Assembly (NCBI GenBank): GCA_021201795.1
Contig: JAJQEF010000046.1
Span: forward strand, 1 to 51,043
DNA length: 51,043 nt
From: Rikenellaceae bacterium
GTDB taxonomy: Bacteria > Bacteroidota > Bacteroidia > Bacteroidales > Rikenellaceae
Reading direction: 5' to 3'
Part shown: piece by piece, positions 27,725 to 35,852 of the stretch
Layout of the letters: the number at the start of each line of letters is the position of its first letter
Numbering within the stretch: the first letter of the stretch is position 1
Position numbers and translations under genes: made by a program
Notes under the pieces: model-generated
The model's input: only the letters and a program-made list of their open reading frames with translations
Databases searched by the model: none
Told to the model about the DNA's origin: nothing

Positions 27725-28006
27725 ATGGAGATTATTAATTCTAAGCATCCGGGAATTGCCCGGATAGAAAAACAAGTGGACAGTGCTATCTCCAATATAA
27801 ATGCGATCAATTCGATGCAGAAAATCTCCCTCCTGAATGAAAGGTATTATAGCGGGAGTGAATTGTGCTCTATTTTCCATTTTAGCAGCCGTGCGCTGCA
27901 AAACTATAGGGACGAGGGGATAATACCATACACAATGATCGGAAGTAAAATCTTATACCGGGAATCTGATATAAACGAGATTTTAGAAAAGAACTATCAC
28001 CAATAA
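27725..28006 (+). CDS. Helix-turn-helix (excisionase-like) protein
   Basis: A 93-residue protein. The C-terminal half (YYSGSELCSIFHFSSRALQN, then YRDEGIIPYTMIGSKILYRE) is a winged/MerR-type HTH of the excisionase family, with the typical IP-Y-IGSK-YR wing. The N-terminal third is helical. It lies 3 bp after a broken paralogue and downstream of the integrase, a layout often seen in Bacteroidales integrative elements, where such pairs control excision. A terminator follows 20 bp after it. Confidence 0.85.
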   Translation: MEIINSKHPGIARIEKQVDSAISNINAINSMQKISLLNERYYSGSELCSIFHFSSRALQNYRDEGIIPYTMIGSKILYRESDINEILEKNYHQ

Positions 28007-28026
28007 CGGTCATAATAAAAACAATC

Positions 28027-28058
28027 AAAAAGGAGAAATATATTATTTCTCTTTTTTT
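28027..28058 (+). terminator. Terminator after the HTH gene
   Basis: GAGAAAT (28033-28039) pairs with ATTTCTC (28045-28051), extended by A-T pairs at the base, and is followed by seven Ts. Confidence 0.8.
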
Positions 28059-28086
28059 GTATGATATAACAAATCAAATTTTGATT

Positions 28087-28118
28087 AATGCAGTTCCCAG
28101 TGAGGACTGCATTTTTTT
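28087..28118 (+). terminator. Second terminator hairpin
   Basis: AATGCAGT (28087-28094) pairs with ACTGCATT (28106-28113) and is followed by a T run. It lies 30 bp after the first terminator, so the HTH operon has tandem terminators. Confidence 0.7.
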
Positions 28119-28281
28119 GTTATATAAGTCCTCTAAATAAATCAATAGATTCGTTAAGGCCGTATATACAAAGACGAATCCACAAGTTAAATTCGACAAA
28201 TGAATTGAAGCCGTTGAATGAGTAAACGGTTTGAAATTCATAAAATCAACAAGAAATAATCTACCTCTGGGGGTCCTTTTT

Positions 28282-28342
28282 TATAAGCATTTGCTTATAG
28301 CAAGATATACCTTTGTATTCCAAAAAAAATTTGGAATACAAA
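28282..28342 (+). promoter_or_regulatory. Palindrome, -7 box and hairpin upstream of the AbiH-like gene
   Basis: TATAAGCATTTGCTTATA (28282-28299) is a perfect palindrome that overlaps where a -33 box would lie (TTTG 28290-28293). TACCTTTG (28308-28315) follows. From its last bases a perfect 13-bp hairpin begins (TTTGTATTCCAAA, 28312-28324, with its complement at 28330-28342). This looks like an operator-controlled promoter with a structured 5' leader. The rest of 28119-28465 holds no gene I can support; a second -7 box (TATTTTTG) is at 28440-28447. Confidence 0.5.
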
Positions 28343-28465
28343 TGATACCGCATCCGTTACCGGCTTCTATCTTGCTCTGCGAGGCGAAAGTTTCTCCGAA
28401 GTCGAAACCTAATAAATCAATTAACTACTATATATTTTATATTTTTGCAATAAACTATAAAATTA

Positions 28466-29495
28466 ATGAACATTACATTTTTATTTGGGAATGGATTTGA
28501 CTTGCAACTCGGAATGAAAACTCGATATAGTCATTTTTATAATTATTACAAAAAATTACCTACTCCTGAAAATAAGCCCGCTATCAAAGAACTTAAAGAT
28601 AAATTAAGTGATGATGATAATAACTGGTCAGATTTTGAATTAGAATTTGGAAGTTATTGCAAAGAATTTATTTCAATAGAAGATTTTGAAACAGTTTTTG
28701 ATGATGTAAGTACCGAATTAGCCAAATATATCTCACAGAAACAAAATCGCTTTAATTTTGATGTTGATTTTGCATTATCAATAATTCAGTGTTTAGGCTC
28801 TCCTGAAAAATTTCTTCAAAGGGCAGATAGGGAAAAAATAGAAGGATTTAAAAAGAATTGGGCAAATCATAGTCCCTGGTATACAAATCTTATCACGTTC
28901 AATTATTCTACATCATTAGAGAATTTGTTGAAAAAGATTAATCTTTCTAATAATATATCTGTTCAGGGAGTACAAAAGCAACTTAAGATTAATCCTGTTA
29001 TACACATACACGGAACTACCTCAGAATATATGGTCTTAGGAGTAAATGAAATTTCTCAGATTTCTAACACTAAATTACGAGAAAATCCGTATGTTATATC
29101 TGCATTAGTTAAGCCGGAATGTAATTAAAGCCATGAAGCATCTTATTGAAAGGGATTGTGAATCAATTATTGATAATTCAAATCTAATTTGTCTTTTTGG
29201 GACATCCATTGGTGATACCGATAAAATATGGTGGAAAACGATTGGAACATGGGTAAAAAAACCTTATACACAATTGATTATTTTCTCTAAAGGAGAAAAA
29301 GAGATACCTGCACTTAAACGGTATAAAATTATAAGAGAGGAAGATTATATCAGATCCTATTTTCTATCAAAAACGAAACTAAACGAAGACGAAAAAGTAA
29401 GAATAAGTGATAAAATAATAATTGGCTATGATACCAATATTTTTGATTTTCAATTAGATGAAAAAGAAACCAACCTCTCCGAAATACAAGGATAA
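28466..29495 (+). pseudogene. AbiH-family abortive-infection protein, frameshifted
   Basis: The N-terminal part (220 codons) starts NITFLFGNGFDLQLGMKTRY, the hallmark of AbiH, a family linked to phage abortive infection. It continues through ITFNYSTSLENLLKK and VIHIHGTTSEYMVLGVNEIS. A stop at 29126-29128 ends this frame. The adjacent frame carries on as VIKAMKHLIERDCESIIDNS, then NLICLFGTSIGDTDKIWW, ending at 29495. A single one-base change near 29118-29125 would restore about 343 residues. It may be a pseudogene or a sequencing artefact. Codon use is A+T-rich relative to the flanks, which suits transfer. Confidence 0.82.
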
Positions 29496-29531
29496 AACGT
29501 CTATCCACTCCCCGTTGTCCACAAAGATAAT

Positions 29532-29603
29532 GTTTAAAAAAGTTTACCTGCAAGGTACGGCTTCGCCTTTGCTGTCGCAATCCTTGCATTTAAATTTTTA
29601 AAC
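29532..29603. repeat. Long imperfect hairpin between convergent genes
   Basis: GTTTAAAAA (29532-29540) pairs with TTTTTAAAC (29595-29603), and TGCAAGG (29549-29555) with CCTTGCA (29582-29588). The 26-nt tip is GC-rich. It may act as a two-way terminator for the AbiH and XRE genes; there is no long T run. Confidence 0.5.
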
Positions 29604-29879
29604 GTTTGGCTGGTCGCTACGAACGGATAATGGAGAGGTGTGGAGATTATTTTTTCTCTTAAGTTGCCGAAAGAATTCGTCCAACTCGATACCAAAATAC
29701 TCGGAAAGTATCGACAAGGTAGAAACGGAAATGTTTTGTGTTCCGGCTTCTATCCGCTTCACATTCACATTCGTTTAAATATACACGTCTATTTGAGATT
29801 TATTTTTAGCCGTTCGTAATTCTTTTATTTTATTACCTATGGCTATAATTAGTTCATCATCTCTTTTTTGCTTTCCCAT
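29598..29879 (-). pseudogene. XRE-family HTH regulator with in-frame TAA
   Basis: The frame starts MGKQKRDDELIIAIGNKIKE and then shows an XRE helix-turn-helix (LRTAKNKSQIDVYI). It has a TAA, then continues unshifted as TNVNVKRIEAGTQNISVSTL, SILSEYFGIELDEFF. The intact neighbour reads VYIDTDYNIGRLE across the same place, and the family usually has Glu or Asp there, so one codon (probably GAA) became TAA. The protein would otherwise be a short lambda-repressor-like DNA-binding protein of about 93 residues. Confidence 0.75.
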
Positions 29880-29902
29880 AGAATATTTTACAGAAAGAAC
29901 AA

Positions 29903-30124
29903 CTAGAGACCTTTGAAAAATTCTTCAAAGGAGATTCCGTAGTATTTGCAAAGAATAGACAACGTGCTGATCGATATATTAGTTTTGCCGACTTCCAGTC
30001 TTCCTATATTGTAATCGGTGTCGATATAGACCGTACCCTGTGAAAGACCTTTACTTTCACGGACTTCTTTAAGTCTCTTAGCGACTTTTACCATTGCATC
30101 CTCGTCTATCCTTCTTGACTTCAT
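29903..30124 (-). CDS. XRE-family transcriptional regulator
   Basis: A 73-residue protein consisting of one lambda-repressor-like HTH domain (RLKEVRESKGLSQGTVYIDT, then LEVGKTNISISTLSILCKYY). The family pattern R-x-x-K-G-x-S-Q is clear. It is a paralogue of the broken gene 23 bp downstream, so a regulator duplication occurred. It probably controls neighbouring island genes, perhaps through the nearby palindrome or its own promoter; no operator can be proven. Divergent from the structured RNA/NYN locus. Confidence 0.85.
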   Translation of the reverse strand: MKSRRIDEDAMVKVAKRLKEVRESKGLSQGTVYIDTDYNIGRLEVGKTNISISTLSILCKYYGISFEEFFKGL

Positions 30125-30146
30125 AACTCAAAGGACATCATTATTG

Positions 30147-30188
30147 AAAAAAAATCCACGACTTTGAAGTCGTTAATAGATTTTTTTT
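30147..30188. terminator. A/T-flanked hairpin upstream of the XRE gene
   Basis: ACGACTT (30058+100 offset, i.e. 30158-30164) pairs with AAGTCGT (30167-30173), flanked by an A run before and a T run after. On the plus strand it has the look of a terminator; it lies in the divergent region between XRE and the RNA locus. Confidence 0.45.
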
Positions 30189-30226
30189 ATATCTTCGTAT
30201 TGTAATCAAAACTTAATCGTTTATTT

Positions 30227-30234
30227 TATCTTTG
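30227..30234 (+). promoter_or_regulatory. -7 box of the structured RNA locus
   Basis: TATCTTTG matches TAnnTTTG. Transcription would begin at about 30241, ahead of the hairpin and pseudoknot segment. No TTTG lies at the standard distance. Confidence 0.5.
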
Positions 30235-30239
30235 CCATA

Positions 30240-30485
30240 CTATAATAACTCGACATAAGAATGCTTTCGCATTCTTACATATAAGGGAAAAGCAACTCTT
30301 TAGCCAAATGTCTTAAACTCGCGCCCGTTTTTTAACGGTGATTATTCCTCTGGAGAAGTGTTGACTAGTCCATGTTATGCTCTAACTTTAGGGTTAGAGC
30401 TAACTTGGGCGCAGTACAACAACCGGAGGAATGGCTCGCGAGGCCAAAGACGATGAGGGCTTGTTGTACTGTCCCCTTTTTTTAT
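30240..30485 (+). ncRNA. Predicted structured (pseudoknotted) RNA upstream of the NYN gene
   Basis: No coding frame is supported here, but base-pairing is dense. Elements are a 5' hairpin (TAAGAATG/CATTCTTA, about 30256-30277), GCGCCC 30321-30326 with GGGCGC 30407-30412, and an 8-bp hairpin GCTCTAAC/GTTAGAGC (30379-30400). ATTCCTCTGG 30344-30353 pairs with CCGGAGGAAT 30423-30432 (10 bp, one G-U). An 11-bp stem CAGTACAACAA 30412-30422 / TTGTTGTACTG 30461-30471 is followed by CCCC and seven Ts. The 10-bp pairing crosses the GCGCCC helix, which makes a pseudoknot, and the last stem with its T run looks like a terminator. It may be a stand-alone RNA or the leader of the NYN gene at 30534. Not matched to any family I know. 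Confidence 0.55.
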
Positions 30486-30533
30486 TCCTACACATTTCCT
30501 GTTTCAAGTTTTTATCATTTCATCAAAATAAAT

Positions 30534-31430
30534 ATGCTGAACCGAACTCATGCACCCCTACGTATTGGCATCTTTTACGAGGGAAATCCACTCCTCCACG
30601 TATCTAATTATTATACTTATTGCCATTATAAACGTTCCCGGATTTCATTAGTCGGTTTTCAAAACTTTATCCTACAAAAGTTAAGCGAATTTGAAAACAT
30701 CAATACGGAGAAATTAGTTATTGCCGAAAACCATTACTTCAGGGGAAGAATAAACGCATCGGAGGCATCCGAACGTGGCCCGCAATTATACAATGATCGG
30801 GTATTCGAGGATATTTTAATGTCCATGGGAGTCAATACACACTATCTACCACTCCGCACACTTAAAGGAAGAAACGAAGAAAAAGGTATCACGACATTAT
30901 TATCCTTAACTGCTTATCGTTTAGCGGTTGCCGAAAAAATCGACATTGCCGTATTTTTCTTCTTTGATACCGAATACATACCTCTACTCCAAATGATAAA
31001 TGCTATAGGAGTAAGAACGATGTTATTAAAATGGGATTTTGAATATATAAACAATGACTCAACGAAAGTCGTAACGAAAATGTCGCATGATTTATATCAA
31101 CAGGCCTCTTATAAAGTTGATATGATCGAAGAAATTGAATACGGCATCGCCAATGAAAATCCTTTGATAATGGATTTGTTCGTCACAACGGTCGAGGAAA
31201 CAAAAGAACGAATCGAAAACCTGGCGGAAGAAGAACAGGATAGGCAAACCGGAAAGATTTTAAACCTAATTGACAATTACGGTTTTATCCAATATCCAAA
31301 CAATAACCTATTCTTTTATCGGGGTGATGTCATCGGAGATTTTTCCGATCTCAAAAAACATGATACCGTGGAATTTGAACTTAAGCCGAGTGAAAACGGA
31401 CTTAAAGCTACTAACGTTAGAAAAATCTAA
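30534..31430 (+). CDS. NYN-domain protein with C-terminal cold-shock-like domain
   Basis: A 298-residue protein; the ATG at 30534 is chosen because family homology (RIGIFYEGNPLLHVSNYY) begins there, while upstream codons lie in the structured RNA. Residues 9-195 form a NYN (PIN-like) RNase domain, with family segments YFRGRIN, LYNDRVFEDILMSMGV and MLLKWDFEY. Residues 238-298 resemble a cold-shock OB fold with RNP-like strands YGFIQY and NNLFFY. Two expected acids are altered: YDGN reads YEGN (E16), and SDGDY reads FDTEY (D145, E147). The likely role is RNA cleavage or binding, perhaps on the adjacent RNA (inference). Confidence 0.8.
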   Translation: MLNRTHAPLRIGIFYEGNPLLHVSNYYTYCHYKRSRISLVGFQNFILQKLSEFENINTEKLVIAENHYFRGRINASEASERGPQLYNDRVFEDILMSMGVNTHYLPLRTLKGRNEEKGITTLLSLTAYRLAVAEKIDIAVFFFFDTEYIPLLQMINAIGVRTMLLKWDFEYINNDSTKVVTKMSHDLYQQASYKVDMIEEIEYGIANENPLIMDLFVTTVEETKERIENLAEEEQDRQTGKILNLIDNYGFIQYPNNNLFFYRGDVIGDFSDLKKHDTVEFELKPSENGLKATNVRKI

Positions 31431-31518
31431 CCTATACAAAAATGGAGTGGATTAATCCTAAGCGAATACCGCATTAATATTCTAATTTAAAGTATATTTA
31501 CAGGTAAATTAAGAAGAT

Positions 31519-31707
31519 ATGATTCCTGTAGACAATGAGTTAGCAACGTTAATAGACGAAAATTATCCGGAGGATAAAAAAGAATTTATGGAATTTGATG
31601 TAGCCATGTTCACTGCCAAATTCAAAGATTCCGGAATTGCTCCAGTATTCCTTGAATCTGAAAATTTAGCTTTTTTACTCAATTTTTTGTATTATACCTG
31701 CCGTTGA
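31519..31707 (+). CDS. Short hypothetical ORF, probably truncated
   Basis: A 62-codon frame beginning MIPVDNELATLIDENYPEDK with an acidic, soluble composition up to about residue 48. The last residues run antisense into the end of the HelD-like gene, which suggests that a longer gene was cut by the rearrangement that placed that helicase here. No family recognised, and it may not be expressed. Confidence 0.3.
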   Translation: MIPVDNELATLIDENYPEDKKEFMEFDVAMFTAKFKDSGIAPVFLESENLAFLLNFLYYTCR

Positions 31708-33227
31708 GGAGCCGTACGGGATCAAGGACTGACTTGCGTCTCCTAGGATGGTTTTTCTGCATGGGAAAAGTTTTTGGATAACTTTATACTGTATGGGTGA
31801 GTAATCCTGCATCTCGTCTATCAGCAGATGTTTTACCCTGCAATAAGGTTTCAGTCCGTCGAGAACGATCCGCAGATAGGAAAGCGGAGCAAGGTCGGAA
31901 TGTTCCAATACCTTGTTCCTCCGCATTTTAAACATCTTAGGAAGTCCCACCCACTCGAAGAATTCTTTATAAAGCTGCAAGTCGTTGTTCCCTCTGAACA
32001 TTCCTTTAATTTTTTTTTGTAAGAATTTGCGGTCGGATGTGTGGATTATTGTCCCGTATTTTATCTGTAATTCGTCCGCAATATATTCTGCCATTGCATC
32101 GAACCTTTGGCGGACAGGGTGACGGTGAAACCTGCGGAATTGCTCCGATAAATATTCATGCGGGATAGTCAGGTGTCTTACTTTTATGTCGGTGGCACGG
32201 AAATACGTATTTTCCACATGTATGAGAAAATTGTCGAGTGCAACCGTGAATTCCAGTGACGATTTACATTTTATCCTGCTTACATACTCCAAAGATGGTT
32301 CTTCCAATAGTTCAGCAGATTGTTCGGAAAAAGAAAGGTATTTGCATTTTTGTTCGAGGATTCCAGAGAATATTTCATCCATAGTACTTTCCGGTACATT
32401 CTCTTCACCAAGTTCCGGAAGGACATTAGAGATGTAGTCCGCGAAGACTTTATTCGGCGAAATGATAAGGATGTCTTTTGATAAAATACTTTCTTTATGT
32501 ACGTACAAAAGATAGGCAATTCGATGCAGGGCAATCGATGTTTTTCCGGAACCTGCGACACCCTGTATGATAAGTACCCGGGATTCGTTGTTTCGAATGA
32601 TTTTATTTTGTTCTCGTTGAATAGTTGCCACGATGTTCTTCATTCTGTCATCAGAATTAGTGCTCAATTCTTTTTGTAATACATCGTCATGAATCGTTAT
32701 CGAACTCTCGATCATATATTCCATAATTCCGTTACGAATCCTGTATTGGCGTTTAAGTAAGATTTCTCCTTTTATTTTTGCGGAAGAAGAATTATAAAAT
32801 GCCTCCACCAATTCATAATCGTAATACATGCTCGAAACAGGCGCTCGCCAATCGTAAATCAGACATGATTTTAAATCGAAGTCATAGTATGTGTAAATTC
32901 CTATGTAGATAGGTATTGCAGTATTATTATTTCCTTCTCTCCGAAAATCTATTCGTCCGAAATATGGAGTATTAAGCATTTTATTCATTCGTTCACGCTT
33001 GGCAATAACCATCTCTCCGGTTGCAAATACATTGAGGATATTTTCTCTTACGGATCTTATTTCATGCGGATCTATATCCTTGTTATCCCATAGGTATTCT
33101 TTTTCCTCATTAAGTGTCTGCGTCCGCTCTTTTACTGAAAGTTCGGTTTTTTTATGGCGGTTTTAATGAGATTGATGACTTTTATAAGATGCGCCTGTTC
33201 ATCTTTTTCGGTTCTATTATATATCAT
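31675..33227 (-). pseudogene. HelD-like superfamily 1 helicase, frameshifted and truncated
   Basis: The long part (33012 to 31675) has the HelD features FGRIDFRREG, IYDWRAPVSSMYYDYE, Walker A QGVAGSGKTSIALHR, Walker B LLIDEMQDYSPIQY and TILGDASQS. HelD recycles stalled RNA polymerase. The N terminus starts at an ATG at 33227 (MIYNRTEKDEQAHLIKVINL). It is joined by a frame change in a run of seven A (plus-strand T run around 33150); one more A would restore the frame. The C-terminal third, with the later SF1 motifs, is missing: the frame stops soon after the DASQS motif. So this is a broken copy. Confidence 0.82.
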
Positions 33228-33330
33228 TTTGCAACTCTGGCTTTAAAGGCATGCAAGATATGATTTCAGGCATAAGAGAGCAATAGCTATTTATGGCTAT
33301 AAAAAAACAATATCCGTGAAAAAATTATTA

Positions 33331-34095
33331 TTAATATATTAATCCGGCAGCTTTCGCGTTATTGATCGCCTCTATGGAGTTATCCGCCTCCAGTTTTGCA
33401 AGAATACTTTTCCTGTGGTTATTTACCGTGTAAATGCTGATGCCAAGCTTACATGCGATCTCTTTACTTAAATAACCCCTTCTGATAAGTGATATGATTT
33501 CCAATACCCTGCCGGTCAGAACCCGTTTGTTTTCAGTATTATACGGATCGATAAAACATCCGTTTTTCAGATTCATCACCGAATGTTTTATGTCATCCAC
33601 AGGTGATTGGTCCGGCAGTATTTCAAGTATTCCCATTATGATCCATGCTTTGCCTTTGCGGTCTTTTTCTATGACCTGCTGCCGGCTTATTACGTTGATG
33701 TATTTATTTTGCGAATCTCGCATGCGGAATTGATAGATTGTTCTGTAATCATTGCGTTCTTCCGAAGGCAGGGAATAAATAAAATAGCTGTGCCGGATTT
33801 GAAACTCGATTAATTTATAACGGTCCCCTGGATGTATCCTTTCTTCTATCAGATCGCCTTGTTGTTCTATAGTAGCCAGTAGTCCGGGAGGAATGCCGAA
33901 TATATCATGAAAACTCCCGGATGCAAAATCATAGACGCCTTTATATACGTCGACAGTAAAGATACAACCCGAAGTTATTTTTGCGGCTTCCCGTAATGAG
34001 TTCCGTTTATATTCCCATGACTCATAATCTACGTCGTCGGAATCAATGCCTTGCATCTTCCACATTTCTTCCCGCGTATTTTCGATTCTTCCCAT
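33331..34095 (-). CDS. LuxR-type transcriptional regulator with PAS-like domain
   Basis: A 254-residue protein. Residues about 35-165 resemble a PAS/PAC sensor (VYKGVYDFASGSFHDIFGIP, TIYQFRMRDSQNKYINVISR and KGKAWIIMGILEIL). The C terminus is a LuxR/FixJ HTH (LTGRVLEIISLIRRGYLSKE, IACKLGISIYTVNNHRKSIL). Such PAS-LuxR proteins sense small ligands or redox state and bind DNA in Bacteroidota. Single gene, upstream of the broken helicase in the same direction; target genes unknown. Confidence 0.85.
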   Translation of the reverse strand: MGRIENTREEMWKMQGIDSDDVDYESWEYKRNSLREAAKITSGCIFTVDVYKGVYDFASGSFHDIFGIPPGLLATIEQQGDLIEERIHPGDRYKLIEFQIRHSYFIYSLPSEERNDYRTIYQFRMRDSQNKYINVISRQQVIEKDRKGKAWIIMGILEILPDQSPVDDIKHSVMNLKNGCFIDPYNTENKRVLTGRVLEIISLIRRGYLSKEIACKLGISIYTVNNHRKSILAKLEADNSIEAINNAKAAGLIY

Positions 34096-34214
34096 AAAAC
34101 AAATTTTTTAGTAACGCATATTATGATTCAGTATATTCTTGCGAATCGTTCTCTATGATTTCCCGATATTTTTTTGTAATAAATGTAATTACAGTCCTTA
34201 AGGATTGGATGTTT

Positions 34215-34346
34215 TTATTTCCGGAATAAAGATATTATATTTTTTCCGGAGATGACAAAGGTAACCGCTGCCACAATTATTACTGCTCCGAAGGCTATGC
34301 GGATAGTGAACATTTCATGGAAAACCAGTATTCCGATAAGGAATTA
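34215..34346 (-). pseudogene. Remnant of an EamA/DMT-type transporter C terminus
   Basis: The frame reads LIGILVFHEMFTIRIAFGAV, then IIVAAVTFVISGKN and a basic tail ending in TAA at 34215. This is the last two-helix hairpin of EamA-type permeases. It starts directly after the stop codon of the MmcQ gene, with no start codon of its own, so a deletion fused the two. The rest of 34096-34214 shows nothing. Confidence 0.6.
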
Positions 34347-34703
34347 TCAGCCGTCCATGTAAGCGGCCTGTATTTTCTTAGGGAATTTTTTGACCACTTC
34401 GCTCACTGAGTTACGGATCCAGTATTTTACGGTTTCATCGTCCATGTCGGCGTTAAGGGTAATACAGTTCCAATATTTTTTATTGAAGTGCCAGGCAGCC
34501 TGAACTCTGTTGTATTTTTCACGCAGTTCTATGGCCTTCACCGGGTCGCATTTTACCGATACGTTAAGTTCCGTATCCTTCAACGGTATGACGGCGAACC
34601 ACTTATTCCATACTCTGAAAACCAGATATTCGTCTCCGAACGGCATATCTTCCGTAGCATCTTTCAGCGAAAGACAGTATTCCCTTAGTTCTTCTATATT
34701 CAT
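34347..34703 (-). CDS. MmcQ/YjbR family protein
   Basis: A 118-residue protein of the MmcQ/YjbR family with a CyaY-like fold. Motifs are LREYCLSLKDATEDMPFGDE at the N terminus, VWNKWFAVIPL, VSVKCDPVKAIELREKY near the middle and YWIRNSVSEVVKKFPKK at the end. Family members are small soluble proteins of unclear role, sometimes called DNA-binding. The gene is intact and complete in length. An EamA remnant follows it, and the divergent arginase gene starts 90 bp away. Confidence 0.9.
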   Translation of the reverse strand: MNIEELREYCLSLKDATEDMPFGDEYLVFRVWNKWFAVIPLKDTELNVSVKCDPVKAIELREKYNRVQAAWHFNKKYWNCITLNADMDDETVKYWIRNSVSEVVKKFPKKIQAAYMDG

Positions 34704-34794
34704 TTTATTTATCTTTTTGTTCCTGCTTTAATTTCTTCGTATTTTTGTAAAGATAGCATTCAAAAAGCGCTGACACAATAACGGGCTGATAATT

Positions 34795-35661
34795 ATGAAA
34801 AAAGAAGTATTACGATTGATATTTCCTCAGTGGCAGGGTGGGATAATAGCCCATTGGATGCCCGATCTTCCGGCTGACGATGCTTCCCTCGGCTACTATC
34901 TGGGAGCGCATCTGTTGAATTTCCTTGCACCCGATGTCGGACAGCGGACGGTTGAAGTTCCGGTATCGCTCGATGTGAACGACAGGCATACAAAGAATGG
35001 TATAATTTCCTACGATGCCATTCTGAAGCAGACCAAAGCCGCAATGGAGTTACTCTGCCAAGAGAATCCGGAACGCATCGTAACGTTTGGGGGCGACTGT
35101 GCCGTAAGTGTCGCACCGTTCACTTACCTAATGGCTAAATATTCCGGCGATGTGGCAGTGGTGTGGATCGATGCACATCCGGATATCAATCTGCCCGGCG
35201 ACGCTTATGAAGGCTATCATGCGATGGCATTGACGGCCTGTCTCGGTATCGGTGACGAGAAACTGATGAAGATGCTGCCGGCCAAAACGAAGGCTTCCAA
35301 AGCACTTCTGGTTGGCCTGCGTTCCTGGGATGAAGGAATGAGGGAAAGACAGGTGCAGTTAGGTATCGACGGATTTGCTCCGGCAGATATGAAAAATAAT
35401 AGTGAGGCCGTACTTGATTGGCTTAACGTGAGAGGTGTCACTAAAGTGGTGGTTCATTTCGATCTCGACGTACTTGATCCGGCGGAGATAATAGCAGGTG
35501 TCGGTGTGGAGCCGGACGGTATGAAAATAGCAGAAGTTGTGAGGCTTATTAATGACATTAGTGTAAGGTTTGACCTCGTAGGGCTTACTATTGCCGAGCC
35601 GATGCCGCGCATAGCCATCAAATTAAAGAACATGCTTGCGGATTTGCCGCTTTTGTGTTGA
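34795..35661 (+). CDS. Arginase/agmatinase/ureohydrolase family enzyme
   Basis: A 288-residue metallohydrolase of the ureohydrolase family, which cleaves guanidino groups in arginine, agmatine or similar substrates. The binuclear Mn motifs are present in order: GGDC (residues about 100-103; usually GGDH, so the first metal His is a Cys here), VVWIDAHPDIN (DAHxD) and VHFDLDVLDP (DxDxxDP). HxxxL-type YHAMALTACLG near residue 142 also fits. The His-to-Cys change may alter metal use or activity. Substrate cannot be told. It stands alone between MmcQ and a methyltransferase locus. Confidence 0.88.
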   Translation: MKKEVLRLIFPQWQGGIIAHWMPDLPADDASLGYYLGAHLLNFLAPDVGQRTVEVPVSLDVNDRHTKNGIISYDAILKQTKAAMELLCQENPERIVTFGGDCAVSVAPFTYLMAKYSGDVAVVWIDAHPDINLPGDAYEGYHAMALTACLGIGDEKLMKMLPAKTKASKALLVGLRSWDEGMRERQVQLGIDGFAPADMKNNSEAVLDWLNVRGVTKVVVHFDLDVLDPAEIIAGVGVEPDGMKIAEVVRLINDISVRFDLVGLTIAEPMPRIAIKLKNMLADLPLLC

Positions 35662-35693
35662 TGGTTATATATTTTTTTAGCCGTGAAATTTTT

Positions 35694-35724
35694 TTTGCCA
35701 CGGTTTAATTTTTACGTATCTTTG
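35694..35724 (+). promoter_or_regulatory. Strong promoter with long leader
   Basis: TTTG (35694-35697), exactly 19 bp, then TATCTTTG (35717-35724). This is a full consensus match. It lies 185 bp before the methyltransferase start, so the transcript has a leader of about 175 nt. That leader carries a hairpin (AACAATC/GATTGTT, about 35763-35790). Confidence 0.8.
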
Positions 35725-35852
35725 CTGTATGACAAACATTTTTAAATCGGATTTGGTGTTTTAAACAATCTGTATTAACGTACGGATTGTTCCTTTCGTT
35801 CGCTCTCTGATAAACTTGTGAGAGTTGGTTTCTATTATAATTTAATTTTTAT

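Noticed and set aside
28231-28500. An 89-codon frame upstream of AbiH
   Set aside because: It runs through the palindrome and hairpin, shows no domain, and ends antisense-free but out of frame inside AbiH; no coding support.
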